Shown here: positions 34,726-44,215 of the stretch, piece by piece | Layout: the number at the start of each line of letters is the position of its first letter | Numbering within the stretch: the stretch's first letter is position 1 | DNA from: Candidatus Tumulicola sp. | GTDB lineage: Bacteria > Vulcanimicrobiota > Vulcanimicrobiia > Vulcanimicrobiales > Vulcanimicrobiaceae | Length of the DNA: 64,000 nucleotides | NCBI GenBank assembly: GCA_036490475.1 | Contig: DASXDT010000005.1 | Span: 620,001-684,000, forward strand | Direction of reading: 5' to 3' | Program-made: the position numbers and the translations under genes | The notes under the pieces: generated by a model | Databases searched by the model: none | What the model was told of the DNA's origin: nothing | The model's input: the letters and a program-made list of their open reading frames with translations, nothing else

Positions 34726-35321
34726 CCCTCGCTCTCGGCGCGGCTGCGGTCCTCGCTACGTTTTTGGTTGGTTCGATTCCATTCGGCTATTTGATCGGGA
34801 AGGTCGCGTTTCGCACCGACATCCGGCGCGAAGGCTCCGGCAACATCGGCGCGATGAACGCACTGCGCACGCTCGGAAAGCGCGGCGCCGCGTCGGTGCT
34901 CGTGCTCGACGCACTCAAAGGCTTCGTTCCGGCGTTTATTGCCGTACGGGCGGGCATGCCGGATCTCGCGGCGTGCGTTGCTGCGGCTGCCGTCCTCGGA
35001 CATTGCTTCTCACCCTGGCTTGGATGGCGCGGCGGAAAAGGCGTCGCAACCTCATTCGGGGCGGTGTTCGCATTCAGCTGGCTGGCAGGTCTTCTGACGG
35101 CTGCGGCCTGGGCAGCAGGGGCCGGAACCACTCGCTACTCCTCGGTCGGATCCATGCTCGGCAGCGTCCTGACCCCTGTTTTTGTCTGGTTCACCACCCG
35201 CTCGCCGGCCGAAACGATCTACGCCGGCCTGGCCGCCCTTCTCGTCTTGTATTTACATCGCGGAAACATCGCGCGCTTGCGGGCGGGCACCGAACGCGCG
35301 ATCGGCGCCGACCCCGCCTAG
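34722..35321 (+). CDS. plsY: Acyl-phosphate glycerol-3-phosphate acyltransferase PlsY
   Basis: PlsY is the inner-membrane enzyme that makes lysophosphatidic acid, the first step of phospholipid synthesis. The 199-residue protein has about five membrane segments and the three family motifs: GSIPFGYLIG at the start, REGSGNIGAMNALRTLG in the first loop, and LGHCFSPWLGWRGGKGVATSFG (active loop with HxxxxxxxxGGKG). The GTG at 34722 overlaps the der stop (GTGA). Confidence 0.95.
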   Translation: MTLALGAAAVLATFLVGSIPFGYLIGKVAFRTDIRREGSGNIGAMNALRTLGKRGAASVLVLDALKGFVPAFIAVRAGMPDLAACVAAAAVLGHCFSPWLGWRGGKGVATSFGAVFAFSWLAGLLTAAAWAAGAGTTRYSSVGSMLGSVLTPVFVWFTTRSPAETIYAGLAALLVLYLHRGNIARLRAGTERAIGADPA

Positions 35322-35367
35322 CCGCTCGCCAGGGCTTGTCCAATCCCTAACCGTAAAAGCCGAAGTC

Positions 35368-35928
35368 ATGATTTCGTCCAACGAACTTCGTAACGGCGTC
35401 ACCATCATCGTCGACGGCCACCTGTGGACCGTCATCGAATTTCTCCATGTGAAGCCGGGCAAAGGATCGGCCTTCGTTCGCACGCGTCTGCGCAACGTTC
35501 GTTCGGGTGGAACCCTGGAGCGCACGTTCCGCGCGGGCGAAAAACTCGAGCGGGCGACCGTCGACAACCGCCAGATGCAGATGCTGTATAACGATGGCGA
35601 CGGGTACCATTTCATGGACCAGGAGACGTTCGAGAACGTCACGCTGCAGCGCGACGTGATCGGCGATCCGGCCGACTTCCTCAAAGACGGCATGGTGGTC
35701 GACGTTCAGACCCACGACGGCGTTCCGATCGGCGTCGACCTGCCGGCGCACGTCGAGCTCCTGATCGTCGAAACGGATCCTGGGTTCAAAGGCGATACGG
35801 CCACCAACGCCACCAAACCGGCCAAACTCGAGACCGGAGCGACCGTTCAGGTGCCGCTGTTCGTCGAATCCGGCAACGTGATCCGCATCGATACGCGCGA
35901 CCGGCGCTACATCGGCCGCGCCACCTAA
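35368..35928 (+). CDS. efp: Elongation factor P
   Basis: EF-P relieves ribosome stalling on polyproline stretches, which matters for the Pro-rich secreted proteins in this window. The 186-residue protein starts MISSNELRNG; the functional loop is KPGKGSAF with Lys32 at the tip, the residue modified in many bacteria. Which modification occurs cannot be told from the sequence, and no epmA/epmB or earP gene is nearby. The C-terminal DTRDRRYIGRA is typical. It starts 46 bp after plsY. Confidence 0.95.
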   Translation: MISSNELRNGVTIIVDGHLWTVIEFLHVKPGKGSAFVRTRLRNVRSGGTLERTFRAGEKLERATVDNRQMQMLYNDGDGYHFMDQETFENVTLQRDVIGDPADFLKDGMVVDVQTHDGVPIGVDLPAHVELLIVETDPGFKGDTATNATKPAKLETGATVQVPLFVESGNVIRIDTRDRRYIGRAT

Positions 35929-35940
35929 ACGGCACTCGTC

Positions 35941-37812
35941 GTGCGACGGCGTTTGCGAACGCTCGGCGTCGCACTGCTCGCAAGCATAGTAGCGGCCGGG
36001 ATTGCGATCGCGCTCGAAAACTTTCCCGAATCCGTTTTTCCGCTCGGTAATCGAATCGCCGATTTGTCGCTGCACGTCGCCGCGTCGTCGTCCGTCACGC
36101 AGTGGGGCTGGATGCACCCGGCATACGAAACGGATGCCAATCCGAATCTCGGCATCGTAACCATCGACGACGCCACGTTTCACTCGATGGGTTTTCCGTT
36201 GCCGCGTTCGGTGTACGGAACGTTGCTCGATCGACTACGGGCTGCCGGCGCAAAGGCGGTCGCGTTCGACATTCAGTTTCTCGAACCGAGTGGCGATCCG
36301 CGGCAAGACGCGGCGTTCGCCGCAGCCTTACGGCAGATGCCTTCGGCATTAGCGTTTCCCCTCAGCACGACAGCCGGCGGGCGCATCGCCGAACAGCGTC
36401 CGATTCCGTCCTTGGCGAACGCGGCGGCCGCCATCGGTTACGTAACGGTCGACGCACCGGGCGGCTACGTCATCGGCGAACCGCCCGCGATCGAAACGCA
36501 AGGCGACGGAACGCACGGAAACGAGCGTCTGCTATCGCTGCCGGTCGCGGCCGTCGACACGTTCGCGGGTCATCCGATCCAACCGTCGACCATACCCGTC
36601 GATCGAAGCGGCCGCATGCTGGTGCTTCCGCCCGCAACCGCGCACCATCAGGATCCCGGCGGCAGCGACGTCCAGACGCAGTCCTTTGCGGGACGCGGAA
36701 TGCTCTCGTTTGCGGACGCGTTGAAAAGTACGCCGCAAGCGTTGCGTCCGTTCGCGAACGGCGCGTTAGTCTACGTCGGTGCGACCGCTGCCGGACTCTT
36801 CGACGTTTCGACCACCGCAGGTCGCGGACGCGTTCCGGGCCTCTACATCGTCGCGCGCCTCGCGGACCAACTGATGCGTGGGTTCTACCTGCGCCCCGCA
36901 CCAGCAATACTCGACGCCTCCGTCACGCTCTTGCTTGCACTATTAGCAGCACTACTGGTGGTGTACGTGCGCGTCGGAGCGGCGGCGCTGGCGGTTTTTG
37001 CGGCAACCCTCGCGTACGCGTGCTTCGACGTGTGGCTGTTCGTCGAACATCTCTATTGGCTGGATTTGGCGCACGTCGTGCTGGCGATCGTCGTCGCGAC
37101 GCTGGCCACCGGGGTCTACCGCGTCGCGACCGAGAGCGGCCAGCGCCGGATGGTGACGCAACTGTTCGGCATGCACGTGAGTCCGGCGGTCGTCGGCGAG
37201 ATTCTCCGACACGACGATCCGGCCGATGCGATCGCGCTACGCGGAAAACGCGTCCGCGCCACGATTTTTTACAGCGACATCCGCGGATTTACGTCGTTGA
37301 GCGAGACGATGGAGCCCGAAGCGGTCTACGCACAGCTCAACGAATATTTCGACGCCATGTGTGCGATCATATTCGAACGCGGCGGCTACGTCGACAAGTT
37401 TATCGGCGACTGCGTAATGGCGGTGTTTTCGGCTCCATTTCAAACGCCGGACGACGCGCGCAACGCCGTGACGGCCGCGATCGAACAGCAGCGCGAAATC
37501 GAGCGCCTCAACGAGCGTTGGTCTGCTGCGGGCAGACCAACGTTAGCCGTTGGAATGGGGATCAACACCGGCGAGGTCGTGATGGGCAACCTCGGCGCGA
37601 GTTCGCGCATGAACTATACCGTCGTCGGCGACGCAGTCAACTTGGCCGCGCGGTTATATAATATCGCGGCCGGCGGCGAAATCATCATCAGCCAATCGAC
37701 ATACGAAGCCTGCGGAGCGCCGGCCCATGTCGAAGCGCTCGAGCCCGTTTCGGTTCGGGGAAAGAGCCAACCGGTCACGATCTACCGCGTTCTCGATACC
37801 GGCCTGCAATGA
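35941..37812 (+). CDS. CHASE2-domain adenylate/guanylate cyclase
   Basis: The 623-residue membrane protein has an N-terminal anchor, an extracytoplasmic CHASE2 sensor domain (about residues 40-330, with IVTIDDATFHSMGFPLPR and YVGATAAGLFD), three membrane segments near residues 330-395 and a C-terminal class III cyclase. The cyclase keeps both metal Asp residues, in FYSDIRGFTSLSE and IGDCVMAVF, plus VGDAVNLAARL. It should convert ATP or GTP to a cyclic nucleotide in response to an envelope signal that is not known. The start is GTG, 12 bp after efp. The stop overlaps the next gene (ATGA). Confidence 0.9.
   Translation: MRRRLRTLGVALLASIVAAGIAIALENFPESVFPLGNRIADLSLHVAASSSVTQWGWMHPAYETDANPNLGIVTIDDATFHSMGFPLPRSVYGTLLDRLRAAGAKAVAFDIQFLEPSGDPRQDAAFAAALRQMPSALAFPLSTTAGGRIAEQRPIPSLANAAAAIGYVTVDAPGGYVIGEPPAIETQGDGTHGNERLLSLPVAAVDTFAGHPIQPSTIPVDRSGRMLVLPPATAHHQDPGGSDVQTQSFAGRGMLSFADALKSTPQALRPFANGALVYVGATAAGLFDVSTTAGRGRVPGLYIVARLADQLMRGFYLRPAPAILDASVTLLLALLAALLVVYVRVGAAALAVFAATLAYACFDVWLFVEHLYWLDLAHVVLAIVVATLATGVYRVATESGQRRMVTQLFGMHVSPAVVGEILRHDDPADAIALRGKRVRATIFYSDIRGFTSLSETMEPEAVYAQLNEYFDAMCAIIFERGGYVDKFIGDCVMAVFSAPFQTPDDARNAVTAAIEQQREIERLNERWSAAGRPTLAVGMGINTGEVVMGNLGASSRMNYTVVGDAVNLAARLYNIAAGGEIIISQSTYEACGAPAHVEALEPVSVRGKSQPVTIYRVLDTGLQ
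37516..37542 (+). repeat. Perfect 11-bp inverted repeat within cyclase gene
   Basis: CGTTGGTCTGC (37516-37526) and GCAGACCAACG (37532-37542) pair perfectly across the 5-nt loop TGCGG. It is in frame within the cyclase domain and could pause translation or be a protein-binding site; it may equally be chance. Confidence 0.4.
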
Positions 37813-38579
37813 ATCAATGGGTGCTCTTTGTCGTGGCCGCTTGCGCGGGCGCGCTTGGTGCGATGGTCGGCTTGGGCGGCGGCTTCATCCTCGTTCCAAT
37901 TTTACGCTTGGCGTTTGGATTCGCGCCGGCCGAGGCGGCCGGAACGTCGTTGTTGCTGATCGTGGCCAGCAGCGCGAGTTCGACCATCACCTACTTGATG
38001 CAAAAACGAGTACACGTCCGAATTGGGCTTTTGATCGCGGCCGGCGGGCTGCCCGGCAGCATCGCGGGCGGCTTTGCGTCGCAGCACATCTCCGCTCCGG
38101 TGTTCGACATCGTGCTGGCCGTCTTACTCATCGCGGTCGCGATCGATTTGAGTTGGAACGCAAGCAAACGCATGCGGGGCCGGCCCGAACACGAACACGT
38201 GCGCGCGCTCAAGGGCATGTCGTATCGCGCCGCGCTGCTGATGGGTGTTGTGGTCGGCCTGTTTTCGAGTCTCTTCGGCGTAGGCGGCGGCGTCGTGATG
38301 GTTCCGGCGCTGTTGTATTTTTCCGAACTGCCGATCCACGCAATTAGCGCGACGTCACAATTTGGAATCTTGCTCACCTCGCCGGTCGGCTTAGGGTTTC
38401 ATGCCTTCGCGCACGACATCGACCTGCGCGATGTCGTTCCGTTGTTGGCCGGCGGTCTCGTCGGCGGACCGGTCGGGGCTCGCCTGTCGCGCAAACTCAA
38501 GTCGCCGCAGTTGGTGTTCGTAGTCTCGTGCGCGCTGGTCATTGTCGCGGGATCGTTGATATGGCGGCACCTGCGGTAA
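37809..38579 (+). CDS. TauE/SafE family permease
   Basis: The 256-residue membrane protein has two repeated halves of about four membrane helices each, with the family Gly-rich motif GAMVGLGGGFILVP in the first and SSLFGVGGGVVMVPALL in the second. Members export sulfite, sulfoacetate or similar anions, or import others; the substrate here is unknown. It is coupled by ATGA to the cyclase gene. Confidence 0.9.
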   Translation: MNQWVLFVVAACAGALGAMVGLGGGFILVPILRLAFGFAPAEAAGTSLLLIVASSASSTITYLMQKRVHVRIGLLIAAGGLPGSIAGGFASQHISAPVFDIVLAVLLIAVAIDLSWNASKRMRGRPEHEHVRALKGMSYRAALLMGVVVGLFSSLFGVGGGVVMVPALLYFSELPIHAISATSQFGILLTSPVGLGFHAFAHDIDLRDVVPLLAGGLVGGPVGARLSRKLKSPQLVFVVSCALVIVAGSLIWRHLR

Positions 38580-38595
38580 CGAAAGCGGCGACACG

Positions 38596-39819
38596 TTGAA
38601 ACGCGCGCGAGCGGCCGGCATCTTCGCTTCGGCGGCATTTCGCCAATACTTTATCGGGCAGTCGCTCAGCTTGCTGGGCGACGGACTGCGCTTGTTGGCC
38701 GTGCCGCTGCTGGCCTACCACCTCACGCATTCGGCCCTGTCGACCGGCGCCGCCATCATCTGCGAGGTCGTGCCGTTTTCGATCTTTTCGCTGGTCGGCG
38801 GTTCGCTGGCCGATCGTATCGACCGGCGCAAGCTGATGATCGGGTGCGACGCCATTCGCTTTGCGGTCATGGCGTTTTTCGCGATCGCGTATTGGTATCA
38901 CGTGTTGTCGCTCGGCATGATCTACGCCGGCTTGGTAGTCATCTCGATCTGTGCGGCCGCCTTCATGGGTGGCCAATCGTCGAGCATTCCATATTTATTG
39001 GGCCGCGAACGCTCTACCCAAGCGGTCGCCACCTTAATGACCGTAGAAAACATCTCATACTTAGTAACGCCGGCTATCGGCGGCGCAATCTTTGCGTGGG
39101 TCGGTCCGCTCCCCGCGCTGACGCTCAACGCCGCGACCTATCTCGCCTCGCAAATTTCCCTGTCGCGCATTTCGTCGCTGGGTCCTGACGAACCGCAAGG
39201 CATACCGACCCTCTCGCATCTCGCGCACGATATCAAGCTCGGGTTTTCGTATCTGTGGAGCGACACGGGGATGCGCGCGCAAGCGATCTGCGGCTTCTTC
39301 TTCAACATTTTCGGGTTCGGCTGCTACGCCATCTTGATTCCGTTCCTAAAGCAGACATTTGGAGCGGGCGACCAAATCGTCGGTGCCTTTTGGGCGATGT
39401 CGGCTGCGGGAGCGACGGCTGGCGCATGGTTTGCATCGAAATATGCCGGACGTTGGCCGTTCGGACGCGCGTTGACGATCGCATACCTGCTCGACGCTGC
39501 ATGTTTCTTTCCGGTCGTGCTGGTGCGCAACGTCTGGGTCGTCGCAGCCTGTTGGACGATTTCGAATGCGTTCGCCAACTTCGAGATCGCACAAATTATC
39601 GGCTTTCGCATGCGGGTAACGCCGGAGGACCTCATCGGACGCGTGATGGGTGCCGTGCGGCTGTTCGTACTATCCGGATTGGCGCCAGGCATCATCGTGT
39701 TCGGTTGGATCGCCGATCATCGGAGCCCACTCGACGCTATGTGGGTGGCGTGCCTTGGATATGTCGCGATCGCGCTGGCTGCGGTCGCGATGCCGGCCGT
39801 ACGGAACGAGCGCCGATGA
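38596..39819 (+). CDS. MFS exporter (EntS-like)
   Basis: The 407-residue protein has 12 predicted membrane segments and MFS motifs such as GGSLADRIDRRKLMIG (loop 2-3) near residue 64. The overall pattern, with SLSLLGDGLRLLAVPLLAY in the first helix, resembles the EntS/MFS_3 branch that exports siderophores or small organic molecules. Start is TTG at 38596 with a weak ribosome binding site, 16 bp after TauE. The stop overlaps the next gene by 4 nt (ATGA). Confidence 0.88.
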   Translation: MKRARAAGIFASAAFRQYFIGQSLSLLGDGLRLLAVPLLAYHLTHSALSTGAAIICEVVPFSIFSLVGGSLADRIDRRKLMIGCDAIRFAVMAFFAIAYWYHVLSLGMIYAGLVVISICAAAFMGGQSSSIPYLLGRERSTQAVATLMTVENISYLVTPAIGGAIFAWVGPLPALTLNAATYLASQISLSRISSLGPDEPQGIPTLSHLAHDIKLGFSYLWSDTGMRAQAICGFFFNIFGFGCYAILIPFLKQTFGAGDQIVGAFWAMSAAGATAGAWFASKYAGRWPFGRALTIAYLLDAACFFPVVLVRNVWVVAACWTISNAFANFEIAQIIGFRMRVTPEDLIGRVMGAVRLFVLSGLAPGIIVFGWIADHRSPLDAMWVACLGYVAIALAAVAMPAVRNERR

Positions 39820-40859
39820 AACGTATCGCGAGCGCGCTCGCGATGACGCTCGCGATCGGTGCGTCGCCGGCTTGGTCGCGCCCGGTCGTTACCGGTTTTC
39901 CATTGCCGCGGCATTCGACGATCGCAACGTTTGGCTCCAAAACGTTGATGGCGGTCGCCCCCGACGGTTCGATCGCCGCGACGTTGACGATCGACGGCTA
40001 TTTGCGGCGACCGATTCTTTGGCACGGGGGCAAACGGCGCGTCTTCGCGATCGACGCGACGATCGACGGATTCGATACATCCGGAGCGCTGTTGATCGAT
40101 GGTTCTCGTCCCATGCGCTTGGACGGCCGTCGTTTGCATACGATCGACCTGAGCGCGTGCGAGAATTTTCCGCAGTCGTCGATCGGTCCGTCTGCAGCCG
40201 GTACGCTGGCGGATGGAACGCTCATCGCGACGATGCGGTCGCCGGCCATCGTTAATCTCGACGATACCAGCGGTCAGACCGCACCCGTCGTTTTGCATTT
40301 GCGCGACCGCCGGTGCTTGAATCTCGGCAACGGCATCGCCACAGCGACGGCCGGCATGTATGCCGCCGGTTACACCGCCTACATCGCCAACGTTCCGGCG
40401 CCGTCGAATGTGGCGTCCGGCCGCGAGCGTTTCGTTGCGATGCGCTGGAACGATCGCGCGCGTCAGTCACTCGGCACGGGAGCCGCGTTCGCCATCAACG
40501 CCAACGGCGAAGCGGCCGGCGCCGACGTTCCACCCGAACACGGCGGCACGTTCGGAGCGGTGCCGCATGCGCGCTACTGGAGCGCAGCGGCGGCGGCAAC
40601 GGATATCGCGCCACAACGCTCGGCGAGTGCTGCATACGCGATCGACGCTCACGGGCGCGTAACGGGGGTGTTGATGGATGCACGAGGCCGTCATCGCGCG
40701 TTTCTATGGCAGAGCGGACGGTTGCGCTTGCTCGACGATGCCGTCGCGGCACCGGGCTGGCGCTTCGAATGCGGATATGCATTCGCTCCGAACGGAGCGG
40801 TGGTTGGAATCGGAACATTCGACGGTCGTCCGGAGGCCTTCGAAGTCGAAGGCCTCTAG
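39816..40859 (+). CDS. Secreted HAF-repeat-like beta protein
   Basis: The 347-residue protein has an export signal (residues 1-21, ending near AWS). The mature part is a series of repeats with motifs such as AYAIDAHGRVTGVLMDARG and HRAFLWQSGRLRLLDD, and an earlier AFAINANGEAAGADV; the pattern fits extracellular HAF repeats. Its function is unknown. It is translationally coupled to the MFS exporter. The 3' end has an 11-bp palindrome at 40833-40856. Confidence 0.72.
   Translation: MKRIASALAMTLAIGASPAWSRPVVTGFPLPRHSTIATFGSKTLMAVAPDGSIAATLTIDGYLRRPILWHGGKRRVFAIDATIDGFDTSGALLIDGSRPMRLDGRRLHTIDLSACENFPQSSIGPSAAGTLADGTLIATMRSPAIVNLDDTSGQTAPVVLHLRDRRCLNLGNGIATATAGMYAAGYTAYIANVPAPSNVASGRERFVAMRWNDRARQSLGTGAAFAINANGEAAGADVPPEHGGTFGAVPHARYWSAAAAATDIAPQRSASAAYAIDAHGRVTGVLMDARGRHRAFLWQSGRLRLLDDAVAAPGWRFECGYAFAPNGAVVGIGTFDGRPEAFEVEGL
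40833..40856. repeat. 11-bp palindrome at end of HAF gene
   Basis: GAGGCCTTCGA (40833-40843) pairs with TCGAAGGCCTC (40846-40856), ending just before the TAG stop and 14 bp before the fumC stop on the other strand. It could act as a terminator-like or RNA-stability hairpin between convergent genes; no T-run follows. Confidence 0.45.
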
Positions 40860-40869
40860 ACAGGTGGGG

Positions 40870-42297
40870 TTACTTCGGCTTGGTCATCTCACGCGGAACG
40901 ACGATCGCGTCGTACTGCTTCTCGTCGACGTGACCGAGCGATAGCGCCGCTTCCTTGAGCGTCGTGCCATGGTGATGGGCGTGCTTGGCGATCGCGGCCG
41001 CGTTATCGTATCCGATGTGCGGCGACAGCGCGGTGACGACCATCAGCGATTGATCGAGATACTTCTTGATCTGCTCTTCGTTGGCTTCCAGCCCGTCGAC
41101 CGCATGTTCGCGGAACATCGTGCACGCATCGCGCAGCAGCGTGGTCGAGTGTAGGAAGTTGTAGATCATGACCGGATTGAACACGTTGAGCTCGAAGTTG
41201 CCCTGCGAAGCTCCGAACGAGATGGCGGTGTCGTTGCCGTAGACCTGGACGCACACCATCGTCATCGCTTCGGACTGCGTCGGATTGACTTTACCCGGCA
41301 TGATCGAGCTACCCGGCTCGTTCTCCGGCAGAACCAACTCGCCGATACCGGCGCGCGGGCCGGATGCCAGCCAGCGAATGTCGTTGGCGATTTTCATCAG
41401 CGCGGCGGCCAGCGTCTTGAGCGCGCCGGACGCGAATACGAAATCGTCGTGCGACGCGAGCGCCGCAAACTTATTCGGATGCGAGCGAAACGGCAGGCCG
41501 GTCAGGTCGGCTAACGTTGTAGCCGTGCGCTCGCCGAACTCTGGGTGCGCGTTGAGGCCGGTGCCGACGGCGGTGCCGCCGATGGCGAGATCGTAGAGCT
41601 GCTCGAGCGCGAGTTTGCAAGCGTGCATCGCGCGATCGAGTTGGTTGACGTAGCCCGAGAACTCTTGCTCGAGCGTCAACGGCGTCGCATCTTGTAAGTG
41701 CGTTCTTCCGACCTTGACGATATGCGACCAACTCTTGGCTTTTTTATCGAGTGCATCGCGTAACTGCTCCACGGCCGGCAGCATTCCGGTCATCGCCTCG
41801 GCGGCGGCCACGTGCATGGCGGTCGGGAACGTGTCGTTGGAGGACTGCGACATGTTCACGTGGTCGTTCGGATGGATCGGTTTCTTCGATCCCATTTCGC
41901 CGCCGGCCAACTCGATGGCGCGGTTCGAAATGACTTCGTTCACGTTCATGTTCGTTTGCGTGCCCGAACCGGTTTGCCACACGCGCAGCGGGAAATGCCG
42001 GTCGAGTTTGCCGTCGACGACTTCGTCGGCTGCGCGCACGATCAGATCGGCCTTTTCGGCGTCGAGCTTACCGAGATCGCGGTTGACCATCGCGGCGGCC
42101 TTCTTGAGGCGTGCCATAGCGACGATCACCGGCTTGGGCATGACGTCGCGCGGCCAAACGCCGTCGCCGATGTCGAAATGAATTAACGAGCGCGCCGATT
42201 GCGCGCCGTAGTAGACGTCGGAGGGAACGTCGATCTTGCCCATCGAGTCGGTCTCGACGCGCGTGGTCCCCTTGGCGGAAGCGTTGGTGATAGTCAT
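40870..42297 (-). CDS. fumC: Class II fumarate hydratase
   Basis: FumC interconverts fumarate and malate in the TCA cycle and needs no iron-sulfur cluster. The 475-residue protein has the superfamily signature [11 protein letters not shown] and the FumC blocks [14 protein letters not shown] and [14 protein letters not shown]. Length is normal. It is divergent from the GNAT gene and convergent with the HAF gene. Confidence 0.95.
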   Translation of the reverse strand: MTITNASAKGTTRVETDSMGKIDVPSDVYYGAQSARSLIHFDIGDGVWPRDVMPKPVIVAMARLKKAAAMVNRDLGKLDAEKADLIVRAADEVVDGKLDRHFPLRVWQTGSGTQTNMNVNEVISNRAIELAGGEMGSKKPIHPNDHVNMSQSSNDTFPTAMHVAAAEAMTGMLPAVEQLRDALDKKAKSWSHIVKVGRTHLQDATPLTLEQEFSGYVNQLDRAMHACKLALEQLYDLAIGGTAVGTGLNAHPEFGERTATTLADLTGLPFRSHPNKFAALASHDDFVFASGALKTLAAALMKIANDIRWLASGPRAGIGELVLPENEPGSSIMPGKVNPTQSEAMTMVCVQVYGNDTAISFGASQGNFELNVFNPVMIYNFLHSTTLLRDACTMFREHAVDGLEANEEQIKKYLDQSLMVVTALSPHIGYDNAAAIAKHAHHHGTTLKEAALSLGHVDEKQYDAIVVPREMTKPK

Positions 42298-42392
42298 TGC
42301 CGCTTATCTTCGCTCGCCGCGGCCTTTTCGCGCCTGGACCTAGGTCGCACAGGCTCAAGGGAGCGACGTTCGGCCCGGCGCAGAAGCGACAA

Positions 42393-42854
42393 ATGACGAT
42401 GCAACCGGCCGTTCGGCGTGCGACCTTTGCCGACAGCGAATCGCTGGCGCCCGTTTTCGACGCGTACCGGACGTTCTTCACCGGCGCCTCCGATCCGGAC
42501 GGTTCCCGCGCGTTTTTGAGCGACCGCCTCCAACGCGAAGAGTCGGTCGTGTTCGGAGCGTTCGACGGCGAGCGCACCGCCGGTTTCTTGCAGTTGTATC
42601 CGCTCTTTTCGTCGTGGTACGCGAAGCGCCAGTGGTTCCTCAGCGACCTGTTCGTCGATCCGGAGTACCAACGCCGCGGAATCGCGCGCAGGTTGCTCGA
42701 TGCGAGTACGCAGTTCGCGCGCGAAACGCAGTCGCGCTCGGTTCTCGTGGAACTGCCGTTTTCCGAACCGCACTTGATAAAGCTGTACGAAGCGGCCGGC
42801 TACGGCCGCGATACGGTGTTCGCGCTCTACCGTTTGACGCTCGCCGGGGCTTAG
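42393..42854 (+). CDS. GNAT-family N-acetyltransferase
   Basis: The 153-residue protein has the GNAT fold with acetyl-CoA-binding motif A, LFVDPEYQRRGIARRLLDA (key residues Q/R-x-x-G-x-G/A), and a LYEAAGYGRDTVF segment near the end. The substrate is unknown. The ATG at 42393 is favoured over the open frame upstream because it begins the fold; ATG 42399 is also possible. Its stop overlaps the SprT-like gene end by 4 nt. Confidence 0.85.
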   Translation: MTMQPAVRRATFADSESLAPVFDAYRTFFTGASDPDGSRAFLSDRLQREESVVFGAFDGERTAGFLQLYPLFSSWYAKRQWFLSDLFVDPEYQRRGIARRLLDASTQFARETQSRSVLVELPFSEPHLIKLYEAAGYGRDTVFALYRLTLAGA

Positions 42855-43402
42855 CCGCGCCGCGCGGCCGTCAAACCCGAAACGGTGTCGCCGACGACGC
42901 GCGTTTCGACGATCTCGTACATCGTCAACGGAAACTTTGGATCGAAGCGATGTTTGTTACAGCGCGGGCAGCTCGACGGCTTTCCCGGGCGCTTCTTACG
43001 CAAGATTTCGAACGAGCAGTGTTCGCACCGCAAAATGTAGCGCTTGGACGATTCGTTGAGCGGCCGCACGTTGCCGAGATCGTGATAGATCGACGTCATC
43101 CCGCAGTCGCGCAGTTTCTTGCGAAAGCGCGGCGTGTGCCCGGTCTCGCGATAGCGGTCGTAGCACCATGCGTGCACCATCTCGTGCGTCAGCGTTTCTT
43201 CCAGCGCTTCGGGATATTTGCGAAAGTGCTTGGGCGATAGCTCGATCAACATCGGACGCACCCCGTAGGTTATGCGACCGGCCGAGTTGGAGAAACGTTC
43301 GTTATAACGGATCCGGCAGTCGGGAACTTCGCCGTGAAAAAACTGGTAGTTCAGACGGGCGAAGAGCAGTTGCAGATCGGATTCGGCGGGCAAGAGTGGC
43401 AT
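42851..43402 (-). CDS. SprT-like zinc metalloprotease
   Basis: The 183-residue protein has the protease motif HEMVH (His73, Glu74, His77) and a third ligand likely at HTPRF, plus a C-terminal zinc ribbon (CEHC and CPRC). SprT-like proteins of this layout resemble DNA-protein crosslink proteases such as Spartan and the bacterial SprT group. The gene diverges from the TPR gene with only 27 bp between the starts. Confidence 0.85.
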   Translation of the reverse strand: MPLLPAESDLQLLFARLNYQFFHGEVPDCRIRYNERFSNSAGRITYGVRPMLIELSPKHFRKYPEALEETLTHEMVHAWCYDRYRETGHTPRFRKKLRDCGMTSIYHDLGNVRPLNESSKRYILRCEHCSFEILRKKRPGKPSSCPRCNKHRFDPKFPLTMYEIVETRVVGDTVSGLTAARRG

Positions 43403-43429
43403 AATGTCGATTCGGAAGGCGTCTTCGGC

Positions 43430-43873
43430 GTGCGTTCGAACGAGTCTTTCGTGTCGCGCACGACGTCCGGATTGCCGTTGAAAATCTACCTGCCGATCGT
43501 CGTCGTGCTTGGGGCGGCGTTTCTCGCGCTTATGGCCTATTTAGTCGCGGACGGGTTCGGCGTTACCGGCTCGGTATTCGGCTCGACCGCGAAAACCGGC
43601 GCGCCGGCGACGTCGCAGGGTACCCAAAACGCCGTCGAAGGCGGACCGCCCCCGGCCGTCATGGCGCAACTATCGTCGCTACGAGCGCGCATCGCGTCGC
43701 ACCCGAACGACGACGTTGCGCTGACGCAGCTCGGCGATATGTACCTGGCTGCAAATAAGTTTTCGGACGCGATTCCGTTCTATCGGCGAGCGCTCAAGGC
43801 CAACCCGCACAATGTCGCGGCGCAAACGGGCTTGGAACAAGCGCAAGATGCTTTGAACGGATCCTCGAGGTAA
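43430..43873 (+). CDS. Membrane-anchored TPR protein
   Basis: The 147-residue product has one N-terminal membrane helix (LPIVVVLGAAFLALMAYLV) and a C-terminal pair of TPR repeats (VALTQLGDMYLAANKFSDAIPFYRRALKANP is one; key residues G, Y, F, A, P). It is a small anchor or scaffold, partner unknown. I chose the GTG at 43430; the open frame continues upstream into the SprT-like gene on the other strand, which I judge real, so the upstream part is not included. Confidence 0.65.
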   Translation: MRSNESFVSRTTSGLPLKIYLPIVVVLGAAFLALMAYLVADGFGVTGSVFGSTAKTGAPATSQGTQNAVEGGPPPAVMAQLSSLRARIASHPNDDVALTQLGDMYLAANKFSDAIPFYRRALKANPHNVAAQTGLEQAQDALNGSSR

Positions 43874-43899
43874 TCGCGCAGAGGCGGGTAGAACCAGGC

Positions 43900-44205
43900 T
43901 TACAACCTTGCAAGAACGACGAAAACCGCTACGATGCTTACGACTGGAGCGGCGCAGCAACCAATAACGGCGCCCGATGCTAATGGCATCAGATTTTCGA
44001 TTTGTGAAGTCAGGGCGACTGGGACGGCAAGCCCTACGAGAAGCGAGCACAGTATGAGACCGATCATTACCCACAACATGACTGTGGGATTATACGACGT
44101 TCCCAATAGGTGCAGACCCAGAAAAAATCCAGCAGTAAGCAGACAAGTCGCGACGGCGAGGCCAATGGTCGCGCCGAACCAAAATCGCGGAGAAGACAGG
44201 GGCAT
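43900..44205 (-). CDS. Small three-helix membrane protein
   Basis: The 101-residue product has three clear hydrophobic segments (GATIGLAVATCLLTAGFF, VMLWVMIGLILCSLLVGLAV, LASGAVIGCCAAPVVSIVAVF) and no other motif. No known family is recognised. It lies between the TPR gene and the HMGL-family synthase and may belong with the latter, which ends 10 bp away on the same strand. Confidence 0.6.
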   Translation of the reverse strand: MPLSSPRFWFGATIGLAVATCLLTAGFFLGLHLLGTSYNPTVMLWVMIGLILCSLLVGLAVPVALTSQIENLMPLASGAVIGCCAAPVVSIVAVFVVLARL

Positions 44206-44215
44206 CGTTAACGAA

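Noticed and set aside
40833-40856. Intrinsic terminator for HAF gene
   Set aside because: The palindrome has no T-run on either strand, so it was listed only as a repeat.
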